Source: Candidatus Latescibacterota bacterium
GTDB taxonomy: Bacteria; JAAXHH01; JABIQT01
Direction of reading: 5' to 3'
Assembly: GCA_018667995.1 (NCBI GenBank)
Contig: JABIQT010000984.1
Location: forward strand, 1-8,401
Length of the DNA: 8,401 nucleotides
A model generated the notes under the pieces. That model was not told the origin of the DNA, did no database searches, and saw only the letters and a program-made list of their open reading frames with translations. Each line of letters opens with the position of its first letter. The stretch's first letter is position 1. Positions 1 to 6,008 of the stretch are shown piece after piece. The position numbers were made by a program, and so were the translations under genes.

Positions 1-558
1 GCCCGTTAACAGTCGCCACCGTCCGCGGTCTTGAGGTGGTTCGACCACGAGTAGCCCAGCTAGGCCACCCGTGAGGAACATGTATGGAGCGAGCCATGTC
101 TGTGCCCATCCGGCGAAGGAATGGAATGGTGGTAGAAGCACCATTGAAATTGCCGCCAGCACACTGAAGGGGGTAGACAAACCCCACTTCCGTAGAAGGT
201 GTTGAGTCGCGACAGCAAACAGGACTATTCCGGCGACGCCCAAGCAGCGGAGGAGTCTGAGAGAACTGATGTCGTCAACAAACGAGAAGGCGATCCTGTA
301 GATGACTCCGGAAACCGGTCGTAGATCAGCAAAAGCCTTGTTTCCTGCATCTACTGCCAGTGACGGAAAGTCGTCGCTCCAGGCGGATCTGAACAAAGCG
401 AGGGGGAGATATAGCGCGCCTGCGGGCAGGCCAGTGAGAAGTGCAGAAAGAATGTGTGCTCCGGCAGAGTTGCCGGAGGCCACAATGCCACTCTCCCCAG
501 AGACTTCCGCTGCGTTCTCTCCAGGGTCATCCCTGAAGCGGTTGTTCACGATAGACAT
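1..558 (-). CDS. Polytopic membrane protein, possible GtrII/GT-C-like glycosyltransferase (partial)
   Basis: The minus-strand frame is open from ATG at 558 to the window edge, giving 186 residues with the C-terminus missing. An in-frame TAG at 580-582 just upstream means no longer start exists. About 35 polar residues come first, then hydrophobic segments near residues 36-57, 104-122, 130-149 and 154-172. Between the first two lie Asp62-Asp63 (in AWSDDF), Arg80-Pro81 (in DLRPVSG) and a VDDISSLRLLR stretch. An early acidic pair, an RP motif and a D-(I/L)-S-x-L segment before the next helix recall GtrII-type O-antigen glucosyltransferases, which take sugar from a polyprenyl-phosphate donor on the outer face of the membrane. 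This likeness is by eye. The gene is last in a minus-strand series, 30 bp after a methyltransferase, and the same series encodes a GtrB-like donor synthase. The frame is secure; the function could also be another polytopic membrane protein. Confidence 0.7.
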   Translation of the reverse strand, partial: MSIVNNRFRDDPGENAAEVSGESGIVASGNSAGAHILSALLTGLPAGALYLPLALFRSAWSDDFPSLAVDAGNKAFADLRPVSGVIYRIAFSFVDDISSLRLLRCLGVAGIVLFAVATQHLLRKWGLSTPFSVLAAISMVLLPPFHSFAGWAQTWLAPYMFLTGGLAGLLVVEPPQDRGRWRLLTG

Positions 559-588
559 GGAGTTGGTGAAGGCGAGTTCCTAAACACC

Positions 589-1212
589 TCAGACTTTCTC
601 TGCGCAAATTGTGAACTCATAGAGTCCGTAATCTTGTCGAATGCGCAACCTTCGGCTCATGGCGTTCGCGAGCAAATCTGCAACTCGGCCGATCGAATCG
701 TAGTGGAGTCTCTCGTCTCGAAGCTGTTGGTCTGAGTGGGTACTGAGGAAGTTCAGAGCAAGCCGGGACTCAGCTAGAGACGCCAACTGGACAATCGTTG
801 CGTCAACATAGTCGGTCCAGATGTCAAGGTCGGTACCAGCACGGACGTTAAACAGGCCACTCGCTACGACGATACTTGATGTCGGAGCACTACTCAGATC
901 GGCAGTCACAACGAACGCATCTGCATCTTCTGGAAACAGTTGTATTGCTGTTTCTATCATGTTTTGTGATATGTCGATACCTGAGTAGGCGCCTCGGTGG
1001 TTGTTGTCTCGAAGGAATCCAAGGAATGATCCGAATCCGCATCCAACATCGAGTACCGATTCAGTTGGACGAAGTTTCGTGATCTCATGGAGGATACTGA
1101 ATCGTAGAAGTTGAGACTCTGCACTATTCCAGTCCACACCGCGTGCTGTCGGCCCGTGGGATAGGAGACAATCGTCGTAGTAGCTCCGCACGCTTTCGAA
1201 ATGATCGTTCAT
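589..1212 (-). CDS. Class I SAM-dependent methyltransferase (HGxTxRGVDWNS subfamily)
   Basis: This is a 207-residue soluble enzyme predicted to transfer a methyl group from S-adenosylmethionine, probably to a sugar or glycan, in the cytoplasm. An N-terminal cap carries HGPTARGVDWNS at residues 19-30, a signature I recognise from small methyltransferases in surface-polysaccharide loci. The SAM-binding glycine motif VLDVGCGFGS is at 53-62 and the acidic ribose-binding residue is probably Asp80 (SGIDIS). The C-terminal strand DYGLYEFTI at 194-202 is typical of the Rossmann fold. ATG at 1212 is preferred over an in-frame ATG at 1248 because GGGGAGGA (1221-1228) sits 8 nt upstream and the extra 12 residues do not look conserved. 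It lies between another methyltransferase upstream (207 bp gap) and the membrane protein downstream (30 bp). The acceptor is unknown. Confidence 0.9.
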   Translation of the reverse strand: MNDHFESVRSYYDDCLLSHGPTARGVDWNSAESQLLRFSILHEITKLRPTESVLDVGCGFGSFLGFLRDNNHRGAYSGIDISQNMIETAIQLFPEDADAFVVTADLSSAPTSSIVVASGLFNVRAGTDLDIWTDYVDATIVQLASLAESRLALNFLSTHSDQQLRDERLHYDSIGRVADLLANAMSRRLRIRQDYGLYEFTICAEKV

Positions 1213-1419
1213 GCAACTCTTCCTCCCCTCTCCATCGAAATGAAGCATCCACAGATCTGAGCTTGTCGCAAGGCGGTAGTGATGTCTCTAGCGGACCAGA
1301 GCACTGGTTGGTGTGTCTGCAGACGGTGGGCAAATCGTGAAGGCATCCTGTGCTCCATTCCAGTGGGTCGCTAAAGATCTGGGCTGAATTGACTCAAGAG
1401 CAAACTCGAACTTGGATAC
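1213..1419 (-). other. 207-bp gap between the two methyltransferase genes
   Basis: I see no convincing gene here. Frames through it are short and lack recognisable motifs. It contains a 10-bp palindrome GTCTGCAGAC at 1315-1324 and, at its left end, the ribosome site of the downstream methyltransferase. The gap is long compared with the 25-30 bp spacings elsewhere in this minus-strand series, so it may hold an internal promoter or a decayed remnant. No clear -10/-35 pair was found. Confidence 0.4.
1221..1228 (-). promoter_or_regulatory. Shine-Dalgarno site deciding the start of the 589-1212 methyltransferase
   Basis: Read on the minus strand the site is GGGGAGGA, 8 nt before ATG at 1212. It favours this start over the in-frame ATG at 1248, since the site would otherwise lie inside the coding sequence. 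Confidence 0.6.
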
Positions 1420-2208
1420 TCAGTCCCCCAGACTTCCCAGAGCTATCAACTCTAGGCATCGACTCTGTACCTGAATCGGCCGGATGCCGAGTTCGAGCAA
1501 TCCGAAGACCCTGTCGTTTAATAGAAACCGAAAGAGGCTCGGAAACTCTGTCTTCCACCGCACCTTGCGATTGCCTGATTGGAGTGTCCTGTCGTCTGGT
1601 GACCACTCAAGCCGCTCAGTTTCTGAGCGAGACACGATCCTGTTGCCAAACGAGAAGGTGAGATTTGTTACCGGGAACCCACTTCCGTGGATCGTGATGT
1701 GCTTTAGTCCGCAACTCTTGAGTAGATCACGAAGCGACTCGGGACTGTAACGGCGGAAATGACCGTGTGCTTCGTCTTCGATAGACCACTTGTCCATTCG
1801 CGCGGGAACCGCAATGCAGAGCCGTCCGCCTGGACTGCGCAAGGCCGAGCAGAGGCTTCGGACAAACTCATGGTCGTCGTCGATGTGTTCAACGACCATC
1901 GCGGCTACGACCAAGTCGAAGTCGCAGAACTGCTCAGCCGTTCCAAGATTCCACTCTACGTCTGCAAATCTAATAGAGCAGTCGTGCACGCGCGATACAG
2001 AATCGAGAGCTCGCCATGCATCGGCTAGTGATGCTCCGTTAGCGTCGATCGCTGTGACTTCGTGTCCGTCAAGTGCCAGACGAATCGCCAACTGGCCTGA
2101 ACCACATGCCACTTCAAGGATTCGCTGCTCGGTCCCACGTCCAACTAGTGATCGCAACCTCGCGTAGTGCAGGAGTGAACCCGGCGGATCCAGGGCTGTC
2201 CAGATCAT
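1420..2208 (-). CDS. Class I SAM-dependent methyltransferase (Methyltransf_11/23-like)
   Basis: This is a 262-residue predicted soluble methyltransferase. Motif I is ILEVACGSGQ at residues 30-39, the acidic end of strand beta-2 is Asp55 (VTAIDANG), and motif II with its following EH pair is FDLVVAAMVVEHIDD at 97-111. The stretch DEAHGHFRRYSPESLRDLL at 145-163, with the HGHxRRYS pattern, is common in small-molecule and glycan methyltransferases of the UbiG/UbiE-like group. About 90 further residues contain a basic, Trp-rich patch that could shape the acceptor site. ATG at 2208 is the only reasonable start: an in-frame TAG lies at 2212-2214, although the ribosome site is weak. It follows the GtrB-like gene by 25 bp, so the two are probably co-transcribed. 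It differs clearly from the neighbouring methyltransferase, so the two probably act at different positions or on different acceptors. The substrate is unknown. Confidence 0.9.
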   Translation of the reverse strand: MIWTALDPPGSLLHYARLRSLVGRGTEQRILEVACGSGQLAIRLALDGHEVTAIDANGASLADAWRALDSVSRVHDCSIRFADVEWNLGTAEQFCDFDLVVAAMVVEHIDDDHEFVRSLCSALRSPGGRLCIAVPARMDKWSIEDEAHGHFRRYSPESLRDLLKSCGLKHITIHGSGFPVTNLTFSFGNRIVSRSETERLEWSPDDRTLQSGNRKVRWKTEFPSLFRFLLNDRVFGLLELGIRPIQVQSRCLELIALGSLGD

Positions 2209-2233
2209 GGTCTACTTGGAGAGATAGGGCCAA

Positions 2234-3208
2234 TCAATGGAGATTGCCCCCAGGATCGCGCTCCGGCCGGTCCTCGCCATTCAGGCATCCGACCTGCTCT
2301 GCAATGACATAGCGCGGCCGCCGCTTCACCTCCACGAACATGTTGCTCACGTAGACTCCGATGACCCCTTGGATGGTAATGATTGAACCGGCGAACATGG
2401 CGAAGATCGTGACAAGGCTGGTCCAGCCGGCGACAACCTGTCCCGTAGCCTTCTGGTAAATAGCGAAGCTGGCGAAAGCGACGCCGACTAGGGCAATCAT
2501 GAACCCGAAAGCAACGACTAGATTCAGGACCCTAGTGCTATGAAACATCATGCCGTCAAGACCATGTCGCAATTGCCGGCGTAGCGAATAACTGCTCACC
2601 GAACCTTTACGCCTGGATCGCAGGTATGACACGCTGATCTGTGAGAAACCGAGCCACCGGAGGACCATCAGGTAGTGGCCGTTCCTCTCCTTGAGCATGA
2701 GGAATGCATCCACGACCTTTCTGTCCAGCACACTGAAACTGCCTTCAGCGGGATCCACGGGTATTCCGCTGAACAACTGAAACACTCTGGCATAGACCCG
2801 CGCCACCAGGCGCCGCGACAGATGCTGGTAGTTGCCAAGTCGACGAGCAGTGACGACATCGTGGTTGTTCGCGTGCTCCAGGAGTTCGGGAATCACTTCG
2901 GGAGGGTCCTGGAGGTCGCAGTCCATGACAATCACCTTCTGTCCTCTCGCCTGTTCAAGGCCTGCCGCGATCGCTGCATGCTGCCCGAAGTTCCTTGAGA
3001 GGCGTAGGCCCACGAGGTGGGAGTTGATCTGTGCCAGTTCTTCGATTCTGGTCCAAGTGTCATCGGGTGATCGGTCATCAACGAGAATCACTTCATACGA
3101 GCGTTCGCTCTCCGAGAATGTGGAAGCCAACCTAGACAGCAGCTCTGAGAGCGTAGAACAGCACCCGTAGACGGGTACGACAACGCTAATGTCTGGATCC
3201 GGAGTCAT
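2234..3208 (-). CDS. GtrB/DPM-like family 2 glycosyltransferase (polyprenyl-phosphate sugar synthase)
   Basis: This 324-residue protein is predicted to transfer a sugar from a nucleotide sugar to polyprenyl phosphate on the inner face of the membrane. The GT-A domain begins with SVVVPVYG at residues 8-15. It continues with the nucleotide-binding VDDRSPDDTW at 43-52, RNFGQHAAIAAGL at 72-84 and the metal-binding DCDLQDPPE at 96-104. A basic, serine-rich segment RKGSVSSYSLRR at 200-211 precedes two transmembrane helices near 228-252 and 262-290, then VEVKRRPRYVI at 292-302. This order and length match bactoprenol glucosyltransferase GtrB and bacterial dolichol-phosphate-mannose-synthase-like enzymes. 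ATG at 3208 fits the family N-terminus; an in-frame ATG at 3235 would add nine residues and has no good ribosome site. It is the first gene of a minus-strand series that ends in a GT-C-like membrane protein, a plausible user of its product. The sugar cannot be read from sequence. Confidence 0.92.
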   Translation of the reverse strand: MTPDPDISVVVPVYGCCSTLSELLSRLASTFSESERSYEVILVDDRSPDDTWTRIEELAQINSHLVGLRLSRNFGQHAAIAAGLEQARGQKVIVMDCDLQDPPEVIPELLEHANNHDVVTARRLGNYQHLSRRLVARVYARVFQLFSGIPVDPAEGSFSVLDRKVVDAFLMLKERNGHYLMVLRWLGFSQISVSYLRSRRKGSVSSYSLRRQLRHGLDGMMFHSTRVLNLVVAFGFMIALVGVAFASFAIYQKATGQVVAGWTSLVTIFAMFAGSIITIQGVIGVYVSNMFVEVKRRPRYVIAEQVGCLNGEDRPERDPGGNLH

Positions 3209-3479
3209 TCGACTGGCCCCGCCGTCCTTGAGCATCTGGCCACGGCCATGTTTCCGGTAGTTCGCGACAACGCGGATCGAAGGTATGTGCTCCCATGATT
3301 GGCCACGATTAACCGTGCAGGCTCCGACAGAATTTCACTTTGGCCTTGATGACACATGGGACTCCGTCTCAAATCCGGTCGACGAGAATGGCTTGGTCCG
3401 GCCCAAGCGCGACAATGTGAGTAACGGTAGTGGCTGACCGGGGCAATCGGCCGTACCAGAATGGAACCCGTTGTGTCCT

Positions 3480-3509
3480 CTGCGACATGTACAGTCTGCC
3501 ACATATGGT
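3480..3509 (+). promoter_or_regulatory. Tentative promoter for the acyltransferase/propeller pair
   Basis: TATGGT at 3504-3509 fits a TAnnnT -10 hexamer and CTGCGA at 3480-3485 is a weak -35 at 18-bp spacing. Transcription would begin near 3516, giving a very short leader. Nearly the same ten bases, ACRTATGGTA, recur at 7376-7385 upstream of the other plus-strand gene, which is mild support. Confidence 0.2.
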
Positions 3510-3516
3510 AGTCAGT

Positions 3517-3528
3517 GGAGGAAAGGGG
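3517..3528 (+). promoter_or_regulatory. Shine-Dalgarno region deciding the start of the acyltransferase
   Basis: A purine-rich run GGAGGAAAGGGG lies upstream of ATG at 3539, its AAAGGGG end leaving a 10-nt spacer. An in-frame GTG at 3515 overlaps this run and so cannot use it, making ATG at 3539 the likely start. Confidence 0.6.
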
Positions 3529-3538
3529 TGACCGGACG

Positions 3539-4201
3539 ATGTCGAAACCTCTAGTGGTGTTCGGCACAGGAGCGATCGCTGAACTGGTGGCATACATGTT
3601 CACGACCGAAAGCAGTCGTGTCATTGCTGCGTTTACCGTAGATGAGCCATTTGTCGAGTCTCATTCGGCGTTCGGATACCCTCTAGTTTCTTCAAGCGAA
3701 GTCTGCGACAAATACCCACCTGATAAGTACGACATGTTCGTCGCGGTCAGCTACACACAACTCAATAGACTTCGTATTGAAAAATACTCCTGGGCGAAGG
3801 AATCTGGATACCATCTACCAAGTTATATTAGCCCAAGAGCTACGCTGTTTCCAGATTTCTCTTGTGGCGACAACTGTTTGATATTTGAGGATAACACTAT
3901 TCAGCCATTCGTGACGATCGGGTCGAACGTGACTCTGTGGAGCGGCAACCATATTGGTCATCATACGATCGTTGAGGACGATGTGTTCATCGCATCACAC
4001 GTGGTTATCTCCGGTGGAGTAAAGGTCGGCAGGGGTACGTTTATGGGTGTGAATGCGACGATCAGGGACCACATCACCATCGGTGAGAACTGCGTAATCG
4101 GGGCAGGGACACTCATTCTGGATGATGCTGAACCCGGGACGCTATTTCGAGGGGAGCCTTCAGTCGGCCAAGATGCCCGACTGGCACGTCGGGGACGCTG
4201 A
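3539..4201 (+). CDS. NeuD/PglD-like sugar acyltransferase (left-handed beta-helix)
   Basis: This is a 220-residue soluble enzyme predicted to transfer an acyl group, usually acetyl from acetyl-CoA, to an amino or hydroxyl group of a sugar or nucleotide sugar. Residues 1-90 form a Rossmann-like nucleotide-sugar-binding domain starting KPLVVFGTGAIAEL, with YPPDKYDMFVAVSYTQLN at 59-76. From about residue 95 the hexapeptide repeats of a left-handed beta-helix begin. A histidine cluster in GNHIGHHTIVEDD (His138, His141, His142) and His154 in IASHVVISGG sits where PglD-type enzymes keep the catalytic histidine. FMGVNATIRDHITIGENCVIGAG at 168-190 continues the helix. The protein begins at ATG 3539, behind a strong ribosome site. 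The next gene starts 3 bp after its stop. Base composition is AT-rich in places (about 40% GC at 3781-3900 by hand count), unlike that next gene. N- versus O-acylation and the acyl group are undetermined. Confidence 0.9.
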   Translation: MSKPLVVFGTGAIAELVAYMFTTESSRVIAAFTVDEPFVESHSAFGYPLVSSSEVCDKYPPDKYDMFVAVSYTQLNRLRIEKYSWAKESGYHLPSYISPRATLFPDFSCGDNCLIFEDNTIQPFVTIGSNVTLWSGNHIGHHTIVEDDVFIASHVVISGGVKVGRGTFMGVNATIRDHITIGENCVIGAGTLILDDAEPGTLFRGEPSVGQDARLARRGR

Positions 4202-4204
4202 CCA

Positions 4205-5107
4205 ATGGCTTGGAGGAGACATGGTTGGGTGGATCCACCATGTGATCGGCCATGGCGAGCGACCCATGCAATGTTGCCGTGCGCCATTCCGGTTGGCGAC
4301 GACCACTTTCGGGTCTACTTCAGCGGTCGTGATGAATCTGGTCGCTCGTCCATCTCGGCAGGTCTACTGTCCGTACTCCCAGAGCCTGTGTGGCTGGAAC
4401 TCGACGGGGCCCCCCTACTCCTTCCCGGTGAGACAGCGGCCTTTGACGGCGCTGGAGTATCGGTTTCCTTCGTAACCGGCGGGGAACAGGAAACCGAGGT
4501 CTGGTATCACGGCTGGTCGCTTGGACGTGACGTACCATGGTGGAACAGCATTGGGTTGGCAGTCGGTCCTGCAGGACGTGAACTTCGGCGTGTAAGTCGG
4601 GCACCGGTGTTCGACAGGTCCGAGGAGGATCCGTTTTCTCTGGCCTACCCGTTCATAGTGGATATAGGTGGAGTCGAGCAACTCTGGTACTCGAGTTACC
4701 GGAGATGGGCGAGAGTCGGCGACATACCTCCGATGGAGTACGTGGTCAAGCGTGCGACACGGTCGGAATCAGGGTGGATCTCCGACGGTGAGGTGCTTTC
4801 CCCGAATCCACCTGAGATCGCATTGAGCCGCCCCTGTGTCATTCAGGAGCCTGATTTGGTGAAGGCCTGGTTCGCAGTGAAGGAGGCATCAGACGACCTG
4901 TATCGGATTGGTTACGCGGAGTCGACGGACGGTAATGATTGGGACCGCTTCGACGACGTCGGAGGCCTAGTCGCTGCTGGAGAGGGAGGTGAGGTAGGCG
5001 AGGTGACCTATCCCTGGGTCGTGGACTCGGGCGGAAGACGATGGTTGTTCTACAACGGGGATGGGTACGGACGGACCGGCTTTGGGATAGCGGTCTGGCA
5101 CGACTAA
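4205..5107 (+). CDS. Five-bladed beta-propeller, glycosidase-like protein of polysaccharide loci
   Basis: This 300-residue protein lacks a signal peptide or membrane segment, so it is probably cytoplasmic. Repeated blade motifs suggest the five-bladed propeller fold shared by GH32, GH43, GH68 and GH130 enzymes. These are THAMLPCAIP with VYFSGRDESGRSSI (20-50), the WWNSIGLAV segment (112-120), PVFDRSEEDPFSLAYPFIVD (134-153), IALSRPCVI (205-213), YRIGYAESTDGNDWDRFDD (233-251) and VTYPWVVDSGGRRWLFYNGDGYGRTGFGIAV (267-297). Similar predicted glycosyl hydrolases recur beside glycosyltransferases in O-antigen and capsule loci, but to my knowledge their reaction is not settled. It may trim, bind or phosphorolyse an oligosaccharide or a sugar intermediate. 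Its ATG is 3 bp after the acyltransferase stop, and GGGGA at 4191-4195 inside that gene is the likely ribosome site, so translation is probably coupled. GC content is visibly higher than in the acyltransferase gene. Membership of the fold is firmer than any enzyme assignment. Confidence 0.85.
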   Translation: MAWRRHGWVDPPCDRPWRATHAMLPCAIPVGDDHFRVYFSGRDESGRSSISAGLLSVLPEPVWLELDGAPLLLPGETAAFDGAGVSVSFVTGGEQETEVWYHGWSLGRDVPWWNSIGLAVGPAGRELRRVSRAPVFDRSEEDPFSLAYPFIVDIGGVEQLWYSSYRRWARVGDIPPMEYVVKRATRSESGWISDGEVLSPNPPEIALSRPCVIQEPDLVKAWFAVKEASDDLYRIGYAESTDGNDWDRFDDVGGLVAAGEGGEVGEVTYPWVVDSGGRRWLFYNGDGYGRTGFGIAVWHD

Positions 5108-5130
5108 GGGTCGCCACGCTTGGAGGCCGG
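5108..5130. other. 23-bp gap between convergent genes
   Basis: The propeller gene and the dioxygenase gene end tail to tail with only 23 bp between their stop codons. I see no strong hairpin or U-tract here, so no intrinsic terminator is called. Transcripts from both strands would overlap unless termination is factor-dependent or lies inside a gene. Confidence 0.6.
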
Positions 5131-6000
5131 TTAGCCCTGCCCGGAACGGTAAAGGCGGTCCTCACCTGATTGGTAGTACTCGTCGACTGATGTCACAACT
5201 CTCGTATACCACCCAAGCAGTTGCTGGGTCCGAGGAGGAAGTGCTCGAACTGCCTCCTCGCCCAGGGCGCGCACATAGTCGATTTGTTGCTTGAAGAAGG
5301 ACTTAGTCCATTGATGGTTGATTGCGTATCGGGAGTTCCCAGATGTGTTGTTGCCAGCGGCATGCCACAGGGTGGAGTCGAACACGATGATCGATCCCGG
5401 CTCGCAACATGCCTGTACTGCGTGCTTGGCGAACTCTGAGGCTAGTTCTGGATCAGTAGGTGTGCGATCAAGCTGGTGGCTCCCAACGAGCGCCCAGGTA
5501 GCTCCTGACTCCATGGAGAACTCGGAGATGACAACGAGAGTGTTGAGCGATGCAACGTACCCGTTCATGTAGCGGGGGAAGTCCGGATGCGGCCGGACCT
5601 GAAATATCTCCTCGGATTTCAGTGGCAACTGGGTCGAAGGTAGGACGAACGCGTTCTGCAGGTGGCATATTGCCGTAGGGCCGATCACCCTATCGATGAT
5701 AGCTAGCAACTCTGGAATCTCAAAATATGTGAAAAAATGCCTACTAAATTTCATTGGAATTCTGGCTACACCAGCCTCGCCGGCTGCCATAAGTCTGTCA
5801 TTGCCGATTTCCGTTGTAACTGCATCTAATGCCACATCCATCTCATGACGAGCGTCTGAAATAAGATCAGCTGATAGAACATCTGTGACAATAACAATTC
5901 CGTCTTCAGAAACACGGTGTACAACCGCGTCAAGCCAGTTACTGTCAGTAGATGAGACCTGATGTACTGTTGACAAATACTGATTAGGCGGCTCATGCAT
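5131..6000 (-). CDS. Phytanoyl-CoA dioxygenase (PhyH)-family Fe(II)/2-oxoglutarate oxygenase
   Basis: This is a 289-residue soluble protein of the usual length for bacterial PhyH-family oxygenases, which couple 2-oxoglutarate decarboxylation to hydroxylation of a substrate. The iron-binding triad is visible: His138 and Asp140 in RPHPDFPRYMNGY, and the distal His213 in VFDSTLWHAAGNN. Arg224 in GNSRYAINHQW is placed to bind 2-oxoglutarate. The N-terminal DGIVIVTDVLSADLI (33-47) is the typical opening of the family. ATG at 6000 lies 8 bp after the aminotransferase stop and an AGAAGAGG ribosome site overlaps the last codons of that gene, so the two are almost certainly one operon. The 5' half is AT-rich (about 44% GC over 5701-6000) and the 3' half is not (about 55% over 5161-5460), by hand count. 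Likely roles are hydroxylating an acyl donor or a sugar intermediate; the substrate is unknown. Confidence 0.92.
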   Translation of the reverse strand: MHEPPNQYLSTVHQVSSTDSNWLDAVVHRVSEDGIVIVTDVLSADLISDARHEMDVALDAVTTEIGNDRLMAAGEAGVARIPMKFSRHFFTYFEIPELLAIIDRVIGPTAICHLQNAFVLPSTQLPLKSEEIFQVRPHPDFPRYMNGYVASLNTLVVISEFSMESGATWALVGSHQLDRTPTDPELASEFAKHAVQACCEPGSIIVFDSTLWHAAGNNTSGNSRYAINHQWTKSFFKQQIDYVRALGEEAVRALPPRTQQLLGWYTRVVTSVDEYYQSGEDRLYRSGQG

Positions 6001-6008
6001 TGTTACAG

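Larger units (their letters stand above)
3209..3538. promoter_or_regulatory. Divergent intergenic region between the GtrB-like and acyltransferase genes
   Basis: This is about 330 bp without a supportable gene, presumably carrying promoters for both flanking blocks. A minus-strand frame crosses it but looks like chance: it has no motif and overlaps both neighbours. A short GC-rich inverted repeat, GCTTGG at 3391-3396 and CCAAGC at 3403-3408, could form a 6-bp stem. A possible plus-strand -10, TATGGT, is at 3504-3509, and a weak CTGCGA lies 18 bp upstream at 3480-3485. No convincing minus-strand promoter was recognised. Confidence 0.4.

Noticed and set aside
302-735. Two 93-codon plus-strand frames opposite the partial membrane protein and the adjoining methyltransferase
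   Set aside because: They lie antisense to reading frames with clear membrane or methyltransferase character and have no motif or good ribosome site of their own.
1272-1279. GGCGGTAG, the core of the ops/JUMPstart element of polysaccharide operons
   Set aside because: It lies on the plus strand whereas the surrounding genes are on the minus strand, and the rest of the JUMPstart sequence is absent. A second GGCGGTAG at 6869-6876 lies antisense inside the aminotransferase gene and is rejected for the same reason.
3391-3408. Short inverted repeat GCTTGG/CCAAGC as a regulatory hairpin
   Set aside because: Six base pairs in a GC-rich spacer are expected by chance, so it is mentioned only as part of the intergenic description.
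3205-3624. 139-codon minus-strand frame across the divergent region
   Set aside because: It overlaps the acyltransferase gene by 86 bp and the start of the GtrB-like gene, is rich in Arg, Ser and Pro without domain signatures, and removing it leaves a normal divergent promoter region.
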